Assembly: GCF_002735905.1 (NCBI RefSeq)
Contig: NZ_PEBD01000011.1
Coordinates: forward strand, 62,001 to 126,000
Origin: Williamsia muralis
Lineage (GTDB): Bacteria > Actinomycetota > Actinomycetes > Mycobacteriales > Mycobacteriaceae
DNA length: 64,000 nucleotides
Direction of reading: 5' to 3'
The notes under the pieces were generated by a model. It made no database searches and had not been told where the DNA came from. It saw only the letters and a list, made by a program, of their open reading frames with translations. A program made the translations under genes and the position numbers. Shown here piece after piece: positions 41,507 to 50,426 of the stretch. Each line of letters opens with the position of its first letter. The stretch's first letter is position 1.

Positions 41507-42634
41507 TCAGGCGCGCGCGGACACCGACCGCGGCGTCATACCGTGATAGACCCTCGTCAACTGGACTCGGCTGCTGATGTCGAGTTTCGCGTAGATGTTC
41601 TTCACGTGCTGGCGGACGGTGTGCAAGCTCAGGGTCAGCTCGTCGGCGATCTCCCGGTCGGCAAAGCCCGCCGCGACCAGGCCGGCGACGTCGTACTCCC
41701 GGGTCGAGAGGGCCAGCAGACGCGGACTCCGATACTTGTTGCGGGCGGCCTCGAGTTCGAGTTCGAGGACCTGCGCACCCGGCTGGCCGGGCACGGGGCG
41801 CACGGTGCATTCGAGAACATCTTTGGCGCCGTCGGTCATCCGCACCAGATACGACCGGTGCAACACCGACGTGGCCACTCCCACATCCCGCAGGATCCGG
41901 TACAGGATTTCGGTGCCCTCTTGGAGGTCGCCGAGCAGCTCGGTCGCGGACGGCGTCAGGTTCGGGTCGTTCGACTTCGCCGAGAAGTAGACCACCGCAG
42001 CAGAACTCGTCTGCAGGGCCAATTCGGAGACCTCGACCTGCTGCTGTAGATCCTGGCGACGACGCAGATTGGTCACCGCGCCACCCACCACATCGGCAAT
42101 GGCCGACATGAGATCCATGTCGATCTCGCCCACCTCGGTGTTCAGGGAGTCGGATGCGAAATCGATGGTGCCGATGATGTTGCCGCCGGCGACAACCGGC
42201 GCCTTGAGGACGTGCAGCATGTTCTCGAGGCGGTCGACGCGTTGGAACACCTCGGTCTCGCGCCACTGCGCCACGGTGCGGTCGGCGAGGTTGTACACCG
42301 GGACCGCGGTCAGCAGCGCTTTACGCAACTCGTCATCGACCGGTCGCCCGCACTGCTCGTAGGTGGTCATGAACCGGTCGCTGACATTGCGCGAGTCATA
42401 CCACTGCGGGTTCGGTGTCCCGTCCTCGAAGAGGTAGATCGCCTGCATCGGCAGGTCCATCACCGCACCGATTTGTCCGAAGTAGGCTTCTCCGAGTTCG
42501 GCCAGATCATCGACATCGACGAGTGATGCCGACAGTTTCATCAGCGCGGCGTACCTGGATCGATCGCCCCTGCCGTTGATACGCTCACCCGCCCACGCAA
42601 TCGAATTGCTCGTCCGGATCGGACTGGGTTCCAT
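41507..42634 (-). CDS. LuxR-type regulator with GAF-like sensor domain
   Basis: This 375-residue regulator has a middle region (about 120-220) with APVVAGGNIIGTIDFAS, typical of a GAF small-molecule domain. A C-terminal LuxR helix-turn-helix follows (LSTREYDVAGLVAAGFADREI and HTVRQHVKNIYAKLDI). ATG 42634 has GGGAG upstream; the longer open frame has no good start. It lies downstream of the Rieske oxygenase cluster in the same direction and is its obvious candidate regulator. Confidence 0.85.
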   Translation of the reverse strand: MEPSPIRTSNSIAWAGERINGRGDRSRYAALMKLSASLVDVDDLAELGEAYFGQIGAVMDLPMQAIYLFEDGTPNPQWYDSRNVSDRFMTTYEQCGRPVDDELRKALLTAVPVYNLADRTVAQWRETEVFQRVDRLENMLHVLKAPVVAGGNIIGTIDFASDSLNTEVGEIDMDLMSAIADVVGGAVTNLRRRQDLQQQVEVSELALQTSSAAVVYFSAKSNDPNLTPSATELLGDLQEGTEILYRILRDVGVATSVLHRSYLVRMTDGAKDVLECTVRPVPGQPGAQVLELELEAARNKYRSPRLLALSTREYDVAGLVAAGFADREIADELTLSLHTVRQHVKNIYAKLDISSRVQLTRVYHGMTPRSVSARA

Positions 42635-42878
42635 TGGGCAACTCCCGTTACTGACTCTTCGCCCGCCGCCCTGCTCTTTCGACCACGTGCGGCTACAGAC
42701 GTTCGCGCCTGATGCCTGCCGCGGGCTGGTCGGCGAGGCATCAACAGGTCCACACATCGTCGGGTATCGCCGGCGGCGCGGAAACATCTGAGGTGTCGAG
42801 TTTAAGGCGACAGCTGGACGTTCGCTCAGCTCGCGGCTGAGTTCTGGATCACGAGCGTCACGATCACTCGCAATACGA

Positions 42879-43742
42879 TCACCCATGGACCGATGCCATC
42901 ACCGCGTCGACGAACGCATCGGGCCGCTCGTAGGCCGGCCAGTGTCCGCACTGTCCCAGGAGTCGCACGTCGGCGTGCGGGATGTACGACCCGATCGCCA
43001 GGGCCTGTTCGAACGGCACCATGCGATCGGATCGACCGTGCACAACCGTGACGGGCATCTTCAGGTCAGCCAGCGCGGCCATGTTGCTGTGCGGAACGCT
43101 CACCGACCGTCGATCGGCGTCGCCGTGGTCGGCGTGGTCGGCACGCATCGCCCGCATGGCTGCCACCAGCTCGTCGGTTACCAGCGACTGGTCGTACCAC
43201 AGTGCCCGCAGGAAGCGACGCAGCCGATCCTCGTCCTCGGGCGCCTCGTCGAGTTCTCCGAATAGCCGAAACACCTCTGAGGGGAACGGCGTGACGAGGT
43301 AAGGATCCCCACCGGTCGACGCATGGCAGGCACCGATCAGCAACGACTCGACACGCTCAGGTCTGGCCAGGGCGAGGTCGATCGCCGTGGTTGCACCCAT
43401 CGAGCTGCCGACGATCGGGGCCTTGTCGATCCCCAGATGATCCATCACCGCGAGCACGCCGCGCACCGCCACATCGTGAACCGGTTCGTGGTACTCGATC
43501 GGCCCGGTCAGCCCGTAGTTGGGCAGGTCGACTGCGATACAGCGGAACCTGGACTCCAGCTTCTCGAAGACCTTGCTGTATACCAACGATGCGGTGCTGC
43601 CCGGACGTGGACCCCAGGCCTGCACCATCATCAGGACCGGCCCGGAGCCCCGGTCGACGTAGCTCACCTCCATCTCCGGAGTGGTGATGCTGCGCTGGTA
43701 TCGCGGGTCGACGAGCAGATCACGAACAGTTGTTGCCGTCAC
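42879..43742 (-). CDS. Alpha/beta-hydrolase
   Basis: This 287-residue alpha/beta-hydrolase has nucleophile Ser114 in GSSMG and a C-terminal GQCGHWPAYERP with the catalytic His. The overall pattern resembles the meta-cleavage product and lactone hydrolases. Its GTG start overlaps the reductase stop (GTGA). It is the last enzyme gene of the Rieske cluster; a 244-bp gap without a visible gene separates it from the LuxR regulator. Confidence 0.83.
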   Translation of the reverse strand: MTATTVRDLLVDPRYQRSITTPEMEVSYVDRGSGPVLMMVQAWGPRPGSTASLVYSKVFEKLESRFRCIAVDLPNYGLTGPIEYHEPVHDVAVRGVLAVMDHLGIDKAPIVGSSMGATTAIDLALARPERVESLLIGACHASTGGDPYLVTPFPSEVFRLFGELDEAPEDEDRLRRFLRALWYDQSLVTDELVAAMRAMRADHADHGDADRRSVSVPHSNMAALADLKMPVTVVHGRSDRMVPFEQALAIGSYIPHADVRLLGQCGHWPAYERPDAFVDAVMASVHG

Positions 43743-44977
43743 AGCGCCGCCACCTTCGCCCCCATCCTGCGGACGTCTGTTGTGATGTCTTCCAGCGCAA
43801 CGGCATCGATCCCCGTACCCTTCTCCATCAGCAACATCGCGCCGCGGACATCGCGCGCGGCGTTGATTCCCACGGCACCGACGATGGTGCTGCCGGCCAG
43901 GTAGAAGTAGCTCACGGAGTCATCGGAATGAACCCGCGTCACGATGTTGGCCGTCTCGTCGATGCGCCCGACGACCTGCACGTTCAGGTCATGATGGTCC
44001 GACCAGTACCAGGGCACGCTGCGGAACGGTTCCGGCTCGCCCATCATCGCACCGGCAACGTAATCACCCTGCTGCTGGGCATTGAGCCAGGTGCCGTGTC
44101 GTACCCGGCCGCCGATGAAGGGATCGACGAAGCTAGCCAGGTCGCCGGCTGCGAACACGCCGGGAACCGTTGTCTCCAAGCGGCCGTCGACCTGCACGCC
44201 GTGCCGTGAGTCGATCACCGATCGGTCGAGATAACCCGCTGCCGGGCTCTGTCCGGTGGCCACCAGCACGATGTCGGCCTCGATGATCCGGCCGTCGTCC
44301 AGCGCGACGCCCTGCACCTTGTTGCGGCCTTCGAATCCGGCCACCGCCACGCTGGTCATGATCGTGATGTCCGAGGTCGCGTACCGCCCTGCCAGGTTGT
44401 CGGCGGCATGCGCTCCGACCGCTGCGGTGAGCGGATGACGCGACCGAACCATCCAGGTCACGTCATTGCCCAGAGTTGCCGCAGCCGAGGCGACCTCGAT
44501 CGCGAGCAGTCCGCCGCCGATGACCGCGACCTTGGCCCGGCCGCGGCGCAACCGGTCACCCAACGCGTCGGCGTCAACAGCCGTGCGCAGGGTATGGATC
44601 CCCGGCAGATCGGCGCCGGCCACATCCAGGACGTTGGCGCGGCCGCCTGTGGCCAACAGGACTTTATCGGCCTTGATCTCGATACCGCTGGCGAGCCGAA
44701 CGGCACCGCCCGCGGTATCAAGGGTGGCCACCGGGTCGTTCAGGACGAGGTGGACGGCCAGTTCCATCCACTGGTCCCACTCGCGGATCGTCGTGGTGTC
44801 AAGGGGTTTGGAACCGACCAGACATTCCTTGGACAGCGGAGGCCGCTCATACGGTAACCGTCCCTCGTCTCCCACCAGGAAGATGCGATCATCAAACCCC
44901 TTGTTCCGCAACGATTCGGCGGCTCTGGCACCGGCCATACCGGCACCAACTATCACGAATGACTTCATATTCGGCAT
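43739..44977 (-). CDS. NAD(P)H:ferredoxin reductase of Rieske oxygenase system
   Basis: This 412-residue flavoprotein has the FAD motif GAGMAGARAAESL (11-23), the PYERPPLSK segment and a second dinucleotide motif GGGLLAIEVA. These are typical of FAD-dependent ferredoxin reductases such as BphA4-type enzymes. AGGAG precedes ATG 44977. It is encoded after the oxygenase alpha and beta genes and should pass electrons to the Rieske ferredoxin at 48956-49309. Confidence 0.92.
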   Translation of the reverse strand: MPNMKSFVIVGAGMAGARAAESLRNKGFDDRIFLVGDEGRLPYERPPLSKECLVGSKPLDTTTIREWDQWMELAVHLVLNDPVATLDTAGGAVRLASGIEIKADKVLLATGGRANVLDVAGADLPGIHTLRTAVDADALGDRLRRGRAKVAVIGGGLLAIEVASAAATLGNDVTWMVRSRHPLTAAVGAHAADNLAGRYATSDITIMTSVAVAGFEGRNKVQGVALDDGRIIEADIVLVATGQSPAAGYLDRSVIDSRHGVQVDGRLETTVPGVFAAGDLASFVDPFIGGRVRHGTWLNAQQQGDYVAGAMMGEPEPFRSVPWYWSDHHDLNVQVVGRIDETANIVTRVHSDDSVSYFYLAGSTIVGAVGINAARDVRGAMLLMEKGTGIDAVALEDITTDVRRMGAKVAAL

Positions 44978-44995
44978 CGTCGACGACTCCTGGTG

Positions 44996-45583
44996 TCAGA
45001 AAAATACGCTGAGATTCTTGGCAAGAATCAGGTTCTGGTCGAGCAGGATTATTCGGTCGGCGATCTGGAAACTGTCTCCGGCCACCCGCAACACATCGCG
45101 GCGCTCGCCGGCCCACAGGTCCACCTCGGCCTCGAGTCGATTGCGGTAGACGAAGAAGTTCGACCGGATGTCGTATTCGCCCTCGACCTCGGCCCGCTGC
45201 ACGCGGACATTCGTCACCAGATGGCGCGACCGCGATGGCGGGTCCTCGGCCCAGTGCATGCCGGTCTCGAGCTGCTGAATCCGCATGTCGAGCGACGCCT
45301 TGTCGTCATCGAAGTGCGAGACCTCGAGGCCGTTCAGGTCATCCGCCTCGTCGACCTTGCGCTGTCGGCGCAGGCGATTTCGGCGAATCGGCATCCGGTA
45401 GTGCGCATCGTCGGTGAAGAGTTCGAACCACGTCCGCCACTGCCAGTCGTCGAGCAGCTCGGCCTCTGCGTACAGGAACTGTTCGATCGCGAACTGCTCT
45501 TCCAACGTCACCGGCACCTTGCCCATAGACCGGAACATCGGGGCATTCCGGCCGCGACCGAGTTGTTCACCTGTTGTCAGCAT
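44996..45583 (-). CDS. Aromatic-ring-hydroxylating dioxygenase beta subunit
   Basis: This 195-residue NTF2-fold protein has the family pattern EQFLYAEAELLDDWQWRTW, LFTDDAHYRMPIRRNR and a C-terminal block around FFVYRNR. It is the structural small subunit of a Rieske non-heme iron oxygenase. The start overlaps the alpha-subunit stop by 17 bp, with GGGAG inside the alpha coding end, so the two subunits are co-translated. Confidence 0.9.
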   Translation of the reverse strand: MLTTGEQLGRGRNAPMFRSMGKVPVTLEEQFAIEQFLYAEAELLDDWQWRTWFELFTDDAHYRMPIRRNRLRRQRKVDEADDLNGLEVSHFDDDKASLDMRIQQLETGMHWAEDPPSRSRHLVTNVRVQRAEVEGEYDIRSNFFVYRNRLEAEVDLWAGERRDVLRVAGDSFQIADRIILLDQNLILAKNLSVFF

Positions 45584-46958
45584 TGATCGCTCCCTTCATT
45601 GCTGCGATCGCCCGGCCACCTGCAGGGGCCTTCATCGAAATTGCCTCGTGTTCGGTACGTTCGGGTTCGGTTGCCGGCGCGATCGGCCATTCCTCTGACG
45701 TCATGAACTCGAGCCAGCGCCGGTAGAAGCCGCGCTGCGGGCCCTCACCGAAGTAGTTGCGCAGCACGCGGCCGGGGTACACCGGATCGTTGTCGGTTTC
45801 GTGGCCGTGACCCATCTGGTAGTTCCAGGCCATCTTGCGGGTCTGGACACCGCGTTCGAGCATCTGCCCGATCAGGTCCCAGTTCTCACCGTCGTCGGTC
45901 TCGACGACTCCGGCGGCGCCTTCGGTGAACGCGGCGGAGGTGCGCTGCGCCTGCTTGACCGAGTCCGGGGCGTCTTTGTCGACCACGGTCCAGGACCAGA
46001 TCTCGAACTCGTTGGGTCCCTTCGGGTGCCACATACGTAGGTTGGCCGAGCCGGGGAGCCCGGACAGGTTCGGGAAGACGGTGAAGTTGCCGACGGTGTT
46101 GGCACGGGCGTCACCGAGACGCTCGAGACGATCCGGGACCTGGGCCTCGTTGTAGCGCCCCAGCGGGTCGTCGGCGAAACGGGTCATCCGGTCGAAGACC
46201 ATCGAATAACCATGCCCTTGACGTGAGGCGAACTCGATGCCCTTGATGTCTTTGAGGAATGCCGGGTCGAACGTACCCAACGACGATGCGTGGGTGATCA
46301 CGGCGTGGTAGCCGTCGCCGCCGAACTGTTCGGCACCCATCTTCCAGTTGCCGTGGATCGTCCACTTGATGACGCCGGGCAGGATCTCGATCCCGCCGGG
46401 TGTGCGGTCGACCCAGCTGTCGATGTAGTACGTCATGTCGCCCAGGAAGTCCTCGAGCGGCGGTGCCGTCGCATCGAACGTGGCGAACCACAATCCCTTG
46501 TACTGTGCGATCTGGGCGACTTCGATCAAACCCCAGCGCTTTTGGTCCAGTTCGTTGAAGTAGGCGGTGTCGAGATTGGGCACGTTGATCAGCTCACCGG
46601 CCGTGTTGTACGTCCAGCCGTGATAGGTACACATGAAGTTCTTGGCGTTGCCGTCCTCGGCGCGACAGATCTTCATTCCGCGGTGGCGACAGGCGTTCAG
46701 AAAGACCCGGACGCTGTTGTCTTTCTGGCGGATCGCGATGACGGGATCGCCACCCATGTAGGTGTTGAAGAAGTCGCCCGGCTTGGCGAGCATCGAGTCG
46801 TGGGCGATGAAGATCCATGCTCGGCCGAAGACCTGCTCCAGTTCTTTGCGGTAGATCTCGTCGTCGATGAAGATCTCGGGGCTGATCAGTCCGTCTTCCC
46901 AGTTGACCAGCTCGGCGAGCCGGTCGTTGATGTCGGTGCCGTTGGTACCTGTGGTCAT
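45567..46958 (-). CDS. Rieske non-heme iron oxygenase alpha subunit
   Basis: This 463-residue catalytic subunit has Rieske ligands C90, H92, C110 and H113 and a mononuclear iron site with D215 (bridge), H218 and H223 in GGDGYHAVITH. A later acidic cluster (DDGENWD) supplies the third iron ligand. Such enzymes dihydroxylate aromatic rings or monooxygenate related compounds. GGAG precedes ATG 46958. No cis-dihydrodiol dehydrogenase or extradiol dioxygenase is encoded in the window, so the product is left open. Confidence 0.93.
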   Translation of the reverse strand: MTTGTNGTDINDRLAELVNWEDGLISPEIFIDDEIYRKELEQVFGRAWIFIAHDSMLAKPGDFFNTYMGGDPVIAIRQKDNSVRVFLNACRHRGMKICRAEDGNAKNFMCTYHGWTYNTAGELINVPNLDTAYFNELDQKRWGLIEVAQIAQYKGLWFATFDATAPPLEDFLGDMTYYIDSWVDRTPGGIEILPGVIKWTIHGNWKMGAEQFGGDGYHAVITHASSLGTFDPAFLKDIKGIEFASRQGHGYSMVFDRMTRFADDPLGRYNEAQVPDRLERLGDARANTVGNFTVFPNLSGLPGSANLRMWHPKGPNEFEIWSWTVVDKDAPDSVKQAQRTSAAFTEGAAGVVETDDGENWDLIGQMLERGVQTRKMAWNYQMGHGHETDNDPVYPGRVLRNYFGEGPQRGFYRRWLEFMTSEEWPIAPATEPERTEHEAISMKAPAGGRAIAAMKGAINADNR

Positions 46959-47001
46959 GGTCGTGCTCCGTTCGAGTTCGTGGCTGTGATCGGGGGATGG
47001 A

Positions 47002-47859
47002 TCAGTGGTCGAGGAACGCGGTGACGATGGCGGCGAACTCCTCGGGCTGCTGCTCTTCCATGTGGTGGGCGGCGTTGCCCATGACGTGCACGGAGGATCC
47101 GGGCACCAGGTTCTTCAGTGCCAGTGCGTAATCGGGGACCGCGAAGGCATCGCTGTCGCCCCAGAGGAACAGGGTCGGTGCCTGCACGAGCGGGAGGTGG
47201 TCCGACAGATCCTGCGGGATTCCTCGTCCGCCGCCCGGGCTCCAGTCGGAGCCGAGTGCGAGCAGGTCATCCTGACGGCTGAGCTCCCACCGAAGATCGA
47301 ACGTCCACTGCGGGATGTCCTCGCCACCAAGCCATTCGAGGTCGGCCATGATGTCGTAAAGCTTCTCGTGCGTCGGGCCCTCGTCGGCGTAGTACCTGGT
47401 CCAGGCGGTCTTGCCGGCGACACCCAACTCTGGGGTGAGTGGAACTGCGCCCGGGACCGGTTCGCTGCCGGTGACGACGAGTTTGCCGACCAGCTCGGGG
47501 CGTTCGGCGGCAAGTGCCAGTGCGGTCGATCCGCCGATAGAATTGCACACGAAGTCGGCCTTCTCGATGCCGATCGCGTCCAGGGCCTTGCCGATGACCT
47601 GGGCATGGTAGCTCCAACGGGGAGCGCGGAATGGCTCCTTGCTGGACCGGCCGTAGTGCAGCATGTCCATCAGAATCAACCGGCGATCCTCGGCGAAGAT
47701 ACCTGCCACTGTGCCGAAGTCGGTCCAGCTCGAGCAACCGGGGCCTCCACCGTGCAGGAATACGGTGGGAGTTCCGCTGCCCATGTCGATGTAGTGGATC
47801 CGGTGGCTGCCGGCTTCGATGAGTTTGCCGTCGGGTTCGGGGAGTTGTACGTCACGCAT
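47002..47859 (-). CDS. Alpha/beta-hydrolase of the C-C (meta-cleavage product) hydrolase type
   Basis: This 285-residue protein has the oxyanion motif HGGGPG (36-41) and nucleophile Ser107 in CNSIGG, close to the GNSxGG of BphD-like C-C hydrolases, with a C-terminal His in GNAAHHMEEQQPEEF. It would fit ring-cleavage product hydrolysis, yet no ring-cleavage enzyme is present. Ester or lactone hydrolysis is an alternative. AAAGG precedes ATG 47859; the oxygenase alpha gene follows after 43 bp. Confidence 0.83.
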   Translation of the reverse strand: MRDVQLPEPDGKLIEAGSHRIHYIDMGSGTPTVFLHGGGPGCSSWTDFGTVAGIFAEDRRLILMDMLHYGRSSKEPFRAPRWSYHAQVIGKALDAIGIEKADFVCNSIGGSTALALAAERPELVGKLVVTGSEPVPGAVPLTPELGVAGKTAWTRYYADEGPTHEKLYDIMADLEWLGGEDIPQWTFDLRWELSRQDDLLALGSDWSPGGGRGIPQDLSDHLPLVQAPTLFLWGDSDAFAVPDYALALKNLVPGSSVHVMGNAAHHMEEQQPEEFAAIVTAFLDH

Positions 47860-47895
47860 GCGCTGTGCCTTTCTCGTTCTGGTGGATGCGGTGGA

Positions 47896-48900
47896 CTACT
47901 CGACCAGCGGAAGAGCGTCGAGCGAGCAGGTCTTGTTCTCGGGCGCAACGTAATCGGCGATGGTCGTCGAGTCGACGATGTTGCTCTTGACCACGTAGCT
48001 TTCGGCAGCGTTGCCGCCGATGCTGTCGCGGGTGGCCGCGACTATGGTCCAGCCGGTGCACACCGGGTCGGTGTCGACGGTCGCGGTGATGGTTCCGTTC
48101 TGGACGGCCTTGATCGCAGAGGAGTCGCCGTTGCTGCCGGTCACCACGATGCCGGTCGGGTTGGTGGCCGAGTACGCCGTTTTGCCTGCGGCATCGAGAA
48201 CCGATGCGATGCCCAGTGCGGTGGCGTCGTTGTACGCCCAGAATCCGTCGATGTCGGGATGGGCCGAGAGCATGTCCTGTGCCAGGGCAGAGGCGCCGGA
48301 ACTGGTGTCGGCGGTGTTGTCTTGCTGGGTGATGATGTTGAGGCCCAGTGCCTTCGCGGCATTGCTGAAGCACTCGGTCATCGAGACGATCGAGGGTGCC
48401 GGCGGGCCGGACATGATGGCGATGTTGCCGCCGGGCTTGGCGGTCGCGAACAACTGCGCAACCTGTGCCACGATGCCGCCGTCCTCACATGTGGTGGCTT
48501 CGGTCCAGACGATGGACTTGACGCCGGTGCCACCGGAGTTCACGCCGACCACCGGGATGTCCGCCGACTCGGCGCGGGAGTAGGCGCCGGCGATGGCACC
48601 CTCGTCCAGCGCCCAGGCGGCGATCGCGGTGGCGGGCCGGTCGACCATGGTCTGGATGTTCGAGACCTGGGTGTCGGCCGAGAGGTTCGCGTCGTAACTC
48701 TGCTCGTCCCAGCCGAGAGACTTCGCCGCCTCGTTCACGGCGTCGGCGGTGAACTTGCCACCTTCTTGCGCCATCGTCGGCGAGGAGAAGCCGAGGAAGG
48801 TGTCCGAGCTCGCGCCGCTGTCACCGCAGGCGGTGGTCGCCGCGGCGATGACGCCGACGGCCGCGATGGCCATCGCGATCTGTGATCCCTTGTAACGCAT
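47896..48900 (-). CDS. Ribose-type ABC transporter substrate-binding lipoprotein
   Basis: This 334-residue lipoprotein has the lipobox TTAC with modified Cys25 and the sugar-binding (Peripla_BP_4, RbsB-like) fold: SGPPAPSIVSM in the middle and GFWAYNDATALGIASVLDAAGK late in the sequence. AAAGGA precedes ATG 48900 at a rather long distance. It works with the permease at 49302 and the ATPase at 50427, but the Rieske ferredoxin gene lies between them. The ligand may be the substrate of the oxygenase rather than a sugar. Confidence 0.87.
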   Translation of the reverse strand: MRYKGSQIAMAIAAVGVIAAATTACGDSGASSDTFLGFSSPTMAQEGGKFTADAVNEAAKSLGWDEQSYDANLSADTQVSNIQTMVDRPATAIAAWALDEGAIAGAYSRAESADIPVVGVNSGGTGVKSIVWTEATTCEDGGIVAQVAQLFATAKPGGNIAIMSGPPAPSIVSMTECFSNAAKALGLNIITQQDNTADTSSGASALAQDMLSAHPDIDGFWAYNDATALGIASVLDAAGKTAYSATNPTGIVVTGSNGDSSAIKAVQNGTITATVDTDPVCTGWTIVAATRDSIGGNAAESYVVKSNIVDSTTIADYVAPENKTCSLDALPLVE

Positions 48901-48955
48901 GGTGTCTTGATTTCCTTTCGAGGGGGCGAAAATGCCAGAGCGAGCTGGTGCGGTA

Positions 48956-49309
48956 CTAACTGCGGAACTTGTCGATGACACAGCGCTGTGTCGCGGCAAC
49001 GTAGATGTTGTTGTCTTCCACGCGGACTGGATAGGTGCCGACCGGGTCGGTCGCGGGTGCGGTGAGCGCTTCGCCGGTGCGAACCGAGAACGTGGCGTAG
49101 TGCAGTTCGCATTCGATCTGGTCACCATCGAGGTAGCCGTCGGTAAGTGAGTACTCGGCGTGGGAGCAGGTGTCGTCGATGGCGAAGTAGTCACCGTCGA
49201 TGTTGAAGAGGGCGATCGGTGGGCAGGTGCCGACCTTGACCCCTTCACCGACGCCGAGTTCGTCTGTGGTGCAAACCAAGACCCAGATATCGGTCGAGAG
49301 ATCAGACAC
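48956..49309 (-). CDS. Rieske-type [2Fe-2S] ferredoxin
   Basis: This 117-residue protein has Rieske ligands C48, H50, C67 and H70 (CSH ... CELH), as in the ferredoxin components of three-component ring-hydroxylating dioxygenases. GTG 49309 overlaps the permease stop by 8 bp, with AGAGG at good spacing. It is placed between transporter genes, away from the oxygenase subunits, which ties uptake and oxidation into one transcript. It should carry electrons from the reductase at 43739 to the oxygenase at 45567. Confidence 0.9.
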   Translation of the reverse strand: MSDLSTDIWVLVCTTDELGVGEGVKVGTCPPIALFNIDGDYFAIDDTCSHAEYSLTDGYLDGDQIECELHYATFSVRTGEALTAPATDPVGTYPVRVEDNNIYVAATQRCVIDKFRS

Positions 49310-50375
49310 CGGGCGCCTCTTTCGATCCGGCCGACCCCGCTGCCGAGGACTTCCTGCGCAATCGGCTGCGCATCGCCGAGGATCGCGCCACGCCGAGGCC
49401 CACCGCGAGGATGAGCAATGCACCATTGACCGCCTGACGCCAGAAGCTGGAGATGTCCGCGATGGTCATGGCGTTTTGGACGACTCCGAGGAACAGAACA
49501 CCGACGACGGTCCCCCAGATGCTGCCCTTGCCTCCGCTGAAGGAGGTGCCTCCGATCAGCACCGCGGCCAGGACGCCGTTCAGCAGTGCCGGGTCGATCT
49601 GCGGGGAGGCCCCGGTGAGCCGTCCGACCTGGATGATCGACGCCACACCGGCGGCGAGTCCGGCCAGGGCGTAAACGATTGCCGTGGTGTTGCGGACGTT
49701 GATGCCGTTGAGCCGTGCGGCCTCGACGTTCGAGCCGATGGCGAACACCGACCGCCCGAACCTCGTGTAACCCAGTACACCGATCGCCAGCAGGATGAGC
49801 AGGATATCGAAGATCAGGATGATCGGGATCTGGCCGAGCTTGCCGGTCGCGAAGGTGTTGATCGATGAGAACGCAGGGATGTCGAAAACGTTGACGGTGG
49901 CGCCGTCGTTGGAGAGCAGTGCGACACTGGCGGCGATCGATGCCATACCAAGTGTCACGACCAGGAATGAGATGCCCGCGCGGGATATCAAGATTCCGTT
50001 GATGATTCCCATCAGTGCTCCGACGGCCATTGCGCCGAGGATGCAGGCGATCGCGGGGACGCCGCCTTGCAACATCAGGCCGAAGATCATACCGGCGGCC
50101 GCGGTCATGGAGATGATCGACAGATCGATGCCGCCGGCGATGACGACGAACGTCGATCCGATTGCGAGAACCAGGGCGACGCTGTTCGCGCCGACTATGT
50201 TCATCATGTTCGACCAAGTCATGAAGCTCGGTTGACTGATCGCCGCAAAGACCATCAGCACGACCAGCGCGACCACCACGCCGCCGCTGTCGCCGAAGCG
50301 GGGTCGCGGAAAGCTGCGATTGACCGACGGGGGTTCGGGCAACGGTGTCGGTGGCCTGTCGATGGTTGCGGTCAT
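49302..50375 (-). CDS. Ribose-type (RbsC-like) ABC transporter permease
   Basis: This 357-residue membrane protein has many hydrophobic segments. The RbsC/BPD_transp_2 pattern is visible as VVIAGGIDLSIISMTAAAGM, GILISRAGISFLVVTLGM and NGVLAAVLIGGTSFSGGKG. AGGAG precedes ATG 50375. The Rieske ferredoxin gene starts within its last codons. It is the single permease gene of this importer and probably works as a homodimer. Confidence 0.92.
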   Translation of the reverse strand: MTATIDRPPTPLPEPPSVNRSFPRPRFGDSGGVVVALVVLMVFAAISQPSFMTWSNMMNIVGANSVALVLAIGSTFVVIAGGIDLSIISMTAAAGMIFGLMLQGGVPAIACILGAMAVGALMGIINGILISRAGISFLVVTLGMASIAASVALLSNDGATVNVFDIPAFSSINTFATGKLGQIPIILIFDILLILLAIGVLGYTRFGRSVFAIGSNVEAARLNGINVRNTTAIVYALAGLAAGVASIIQVGRLTGASPQIDPALLNGVLAAVLIGGTSFSGGKGSIWGTVVGVLFLGVVQNAMTIADISSFWRQAVNGALLILAVGLGVARSSAMRSRLRRKSSAAGSAGSKEAPGV

Positions 50376-50426
50376 GAGGTACTCCTGAAGATGTCGTCGG
50401 GCTGGAGAGAGGATTCGGTGTTGGCT

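Noticed and set aside
47005-48885. Plus-strand open frame of 626 codons across the hydrolase and binding-protein genes
   Set aside because: It runs antisense through two well-supported genes and has Gly/Val/Asp-rich non-protein composition.
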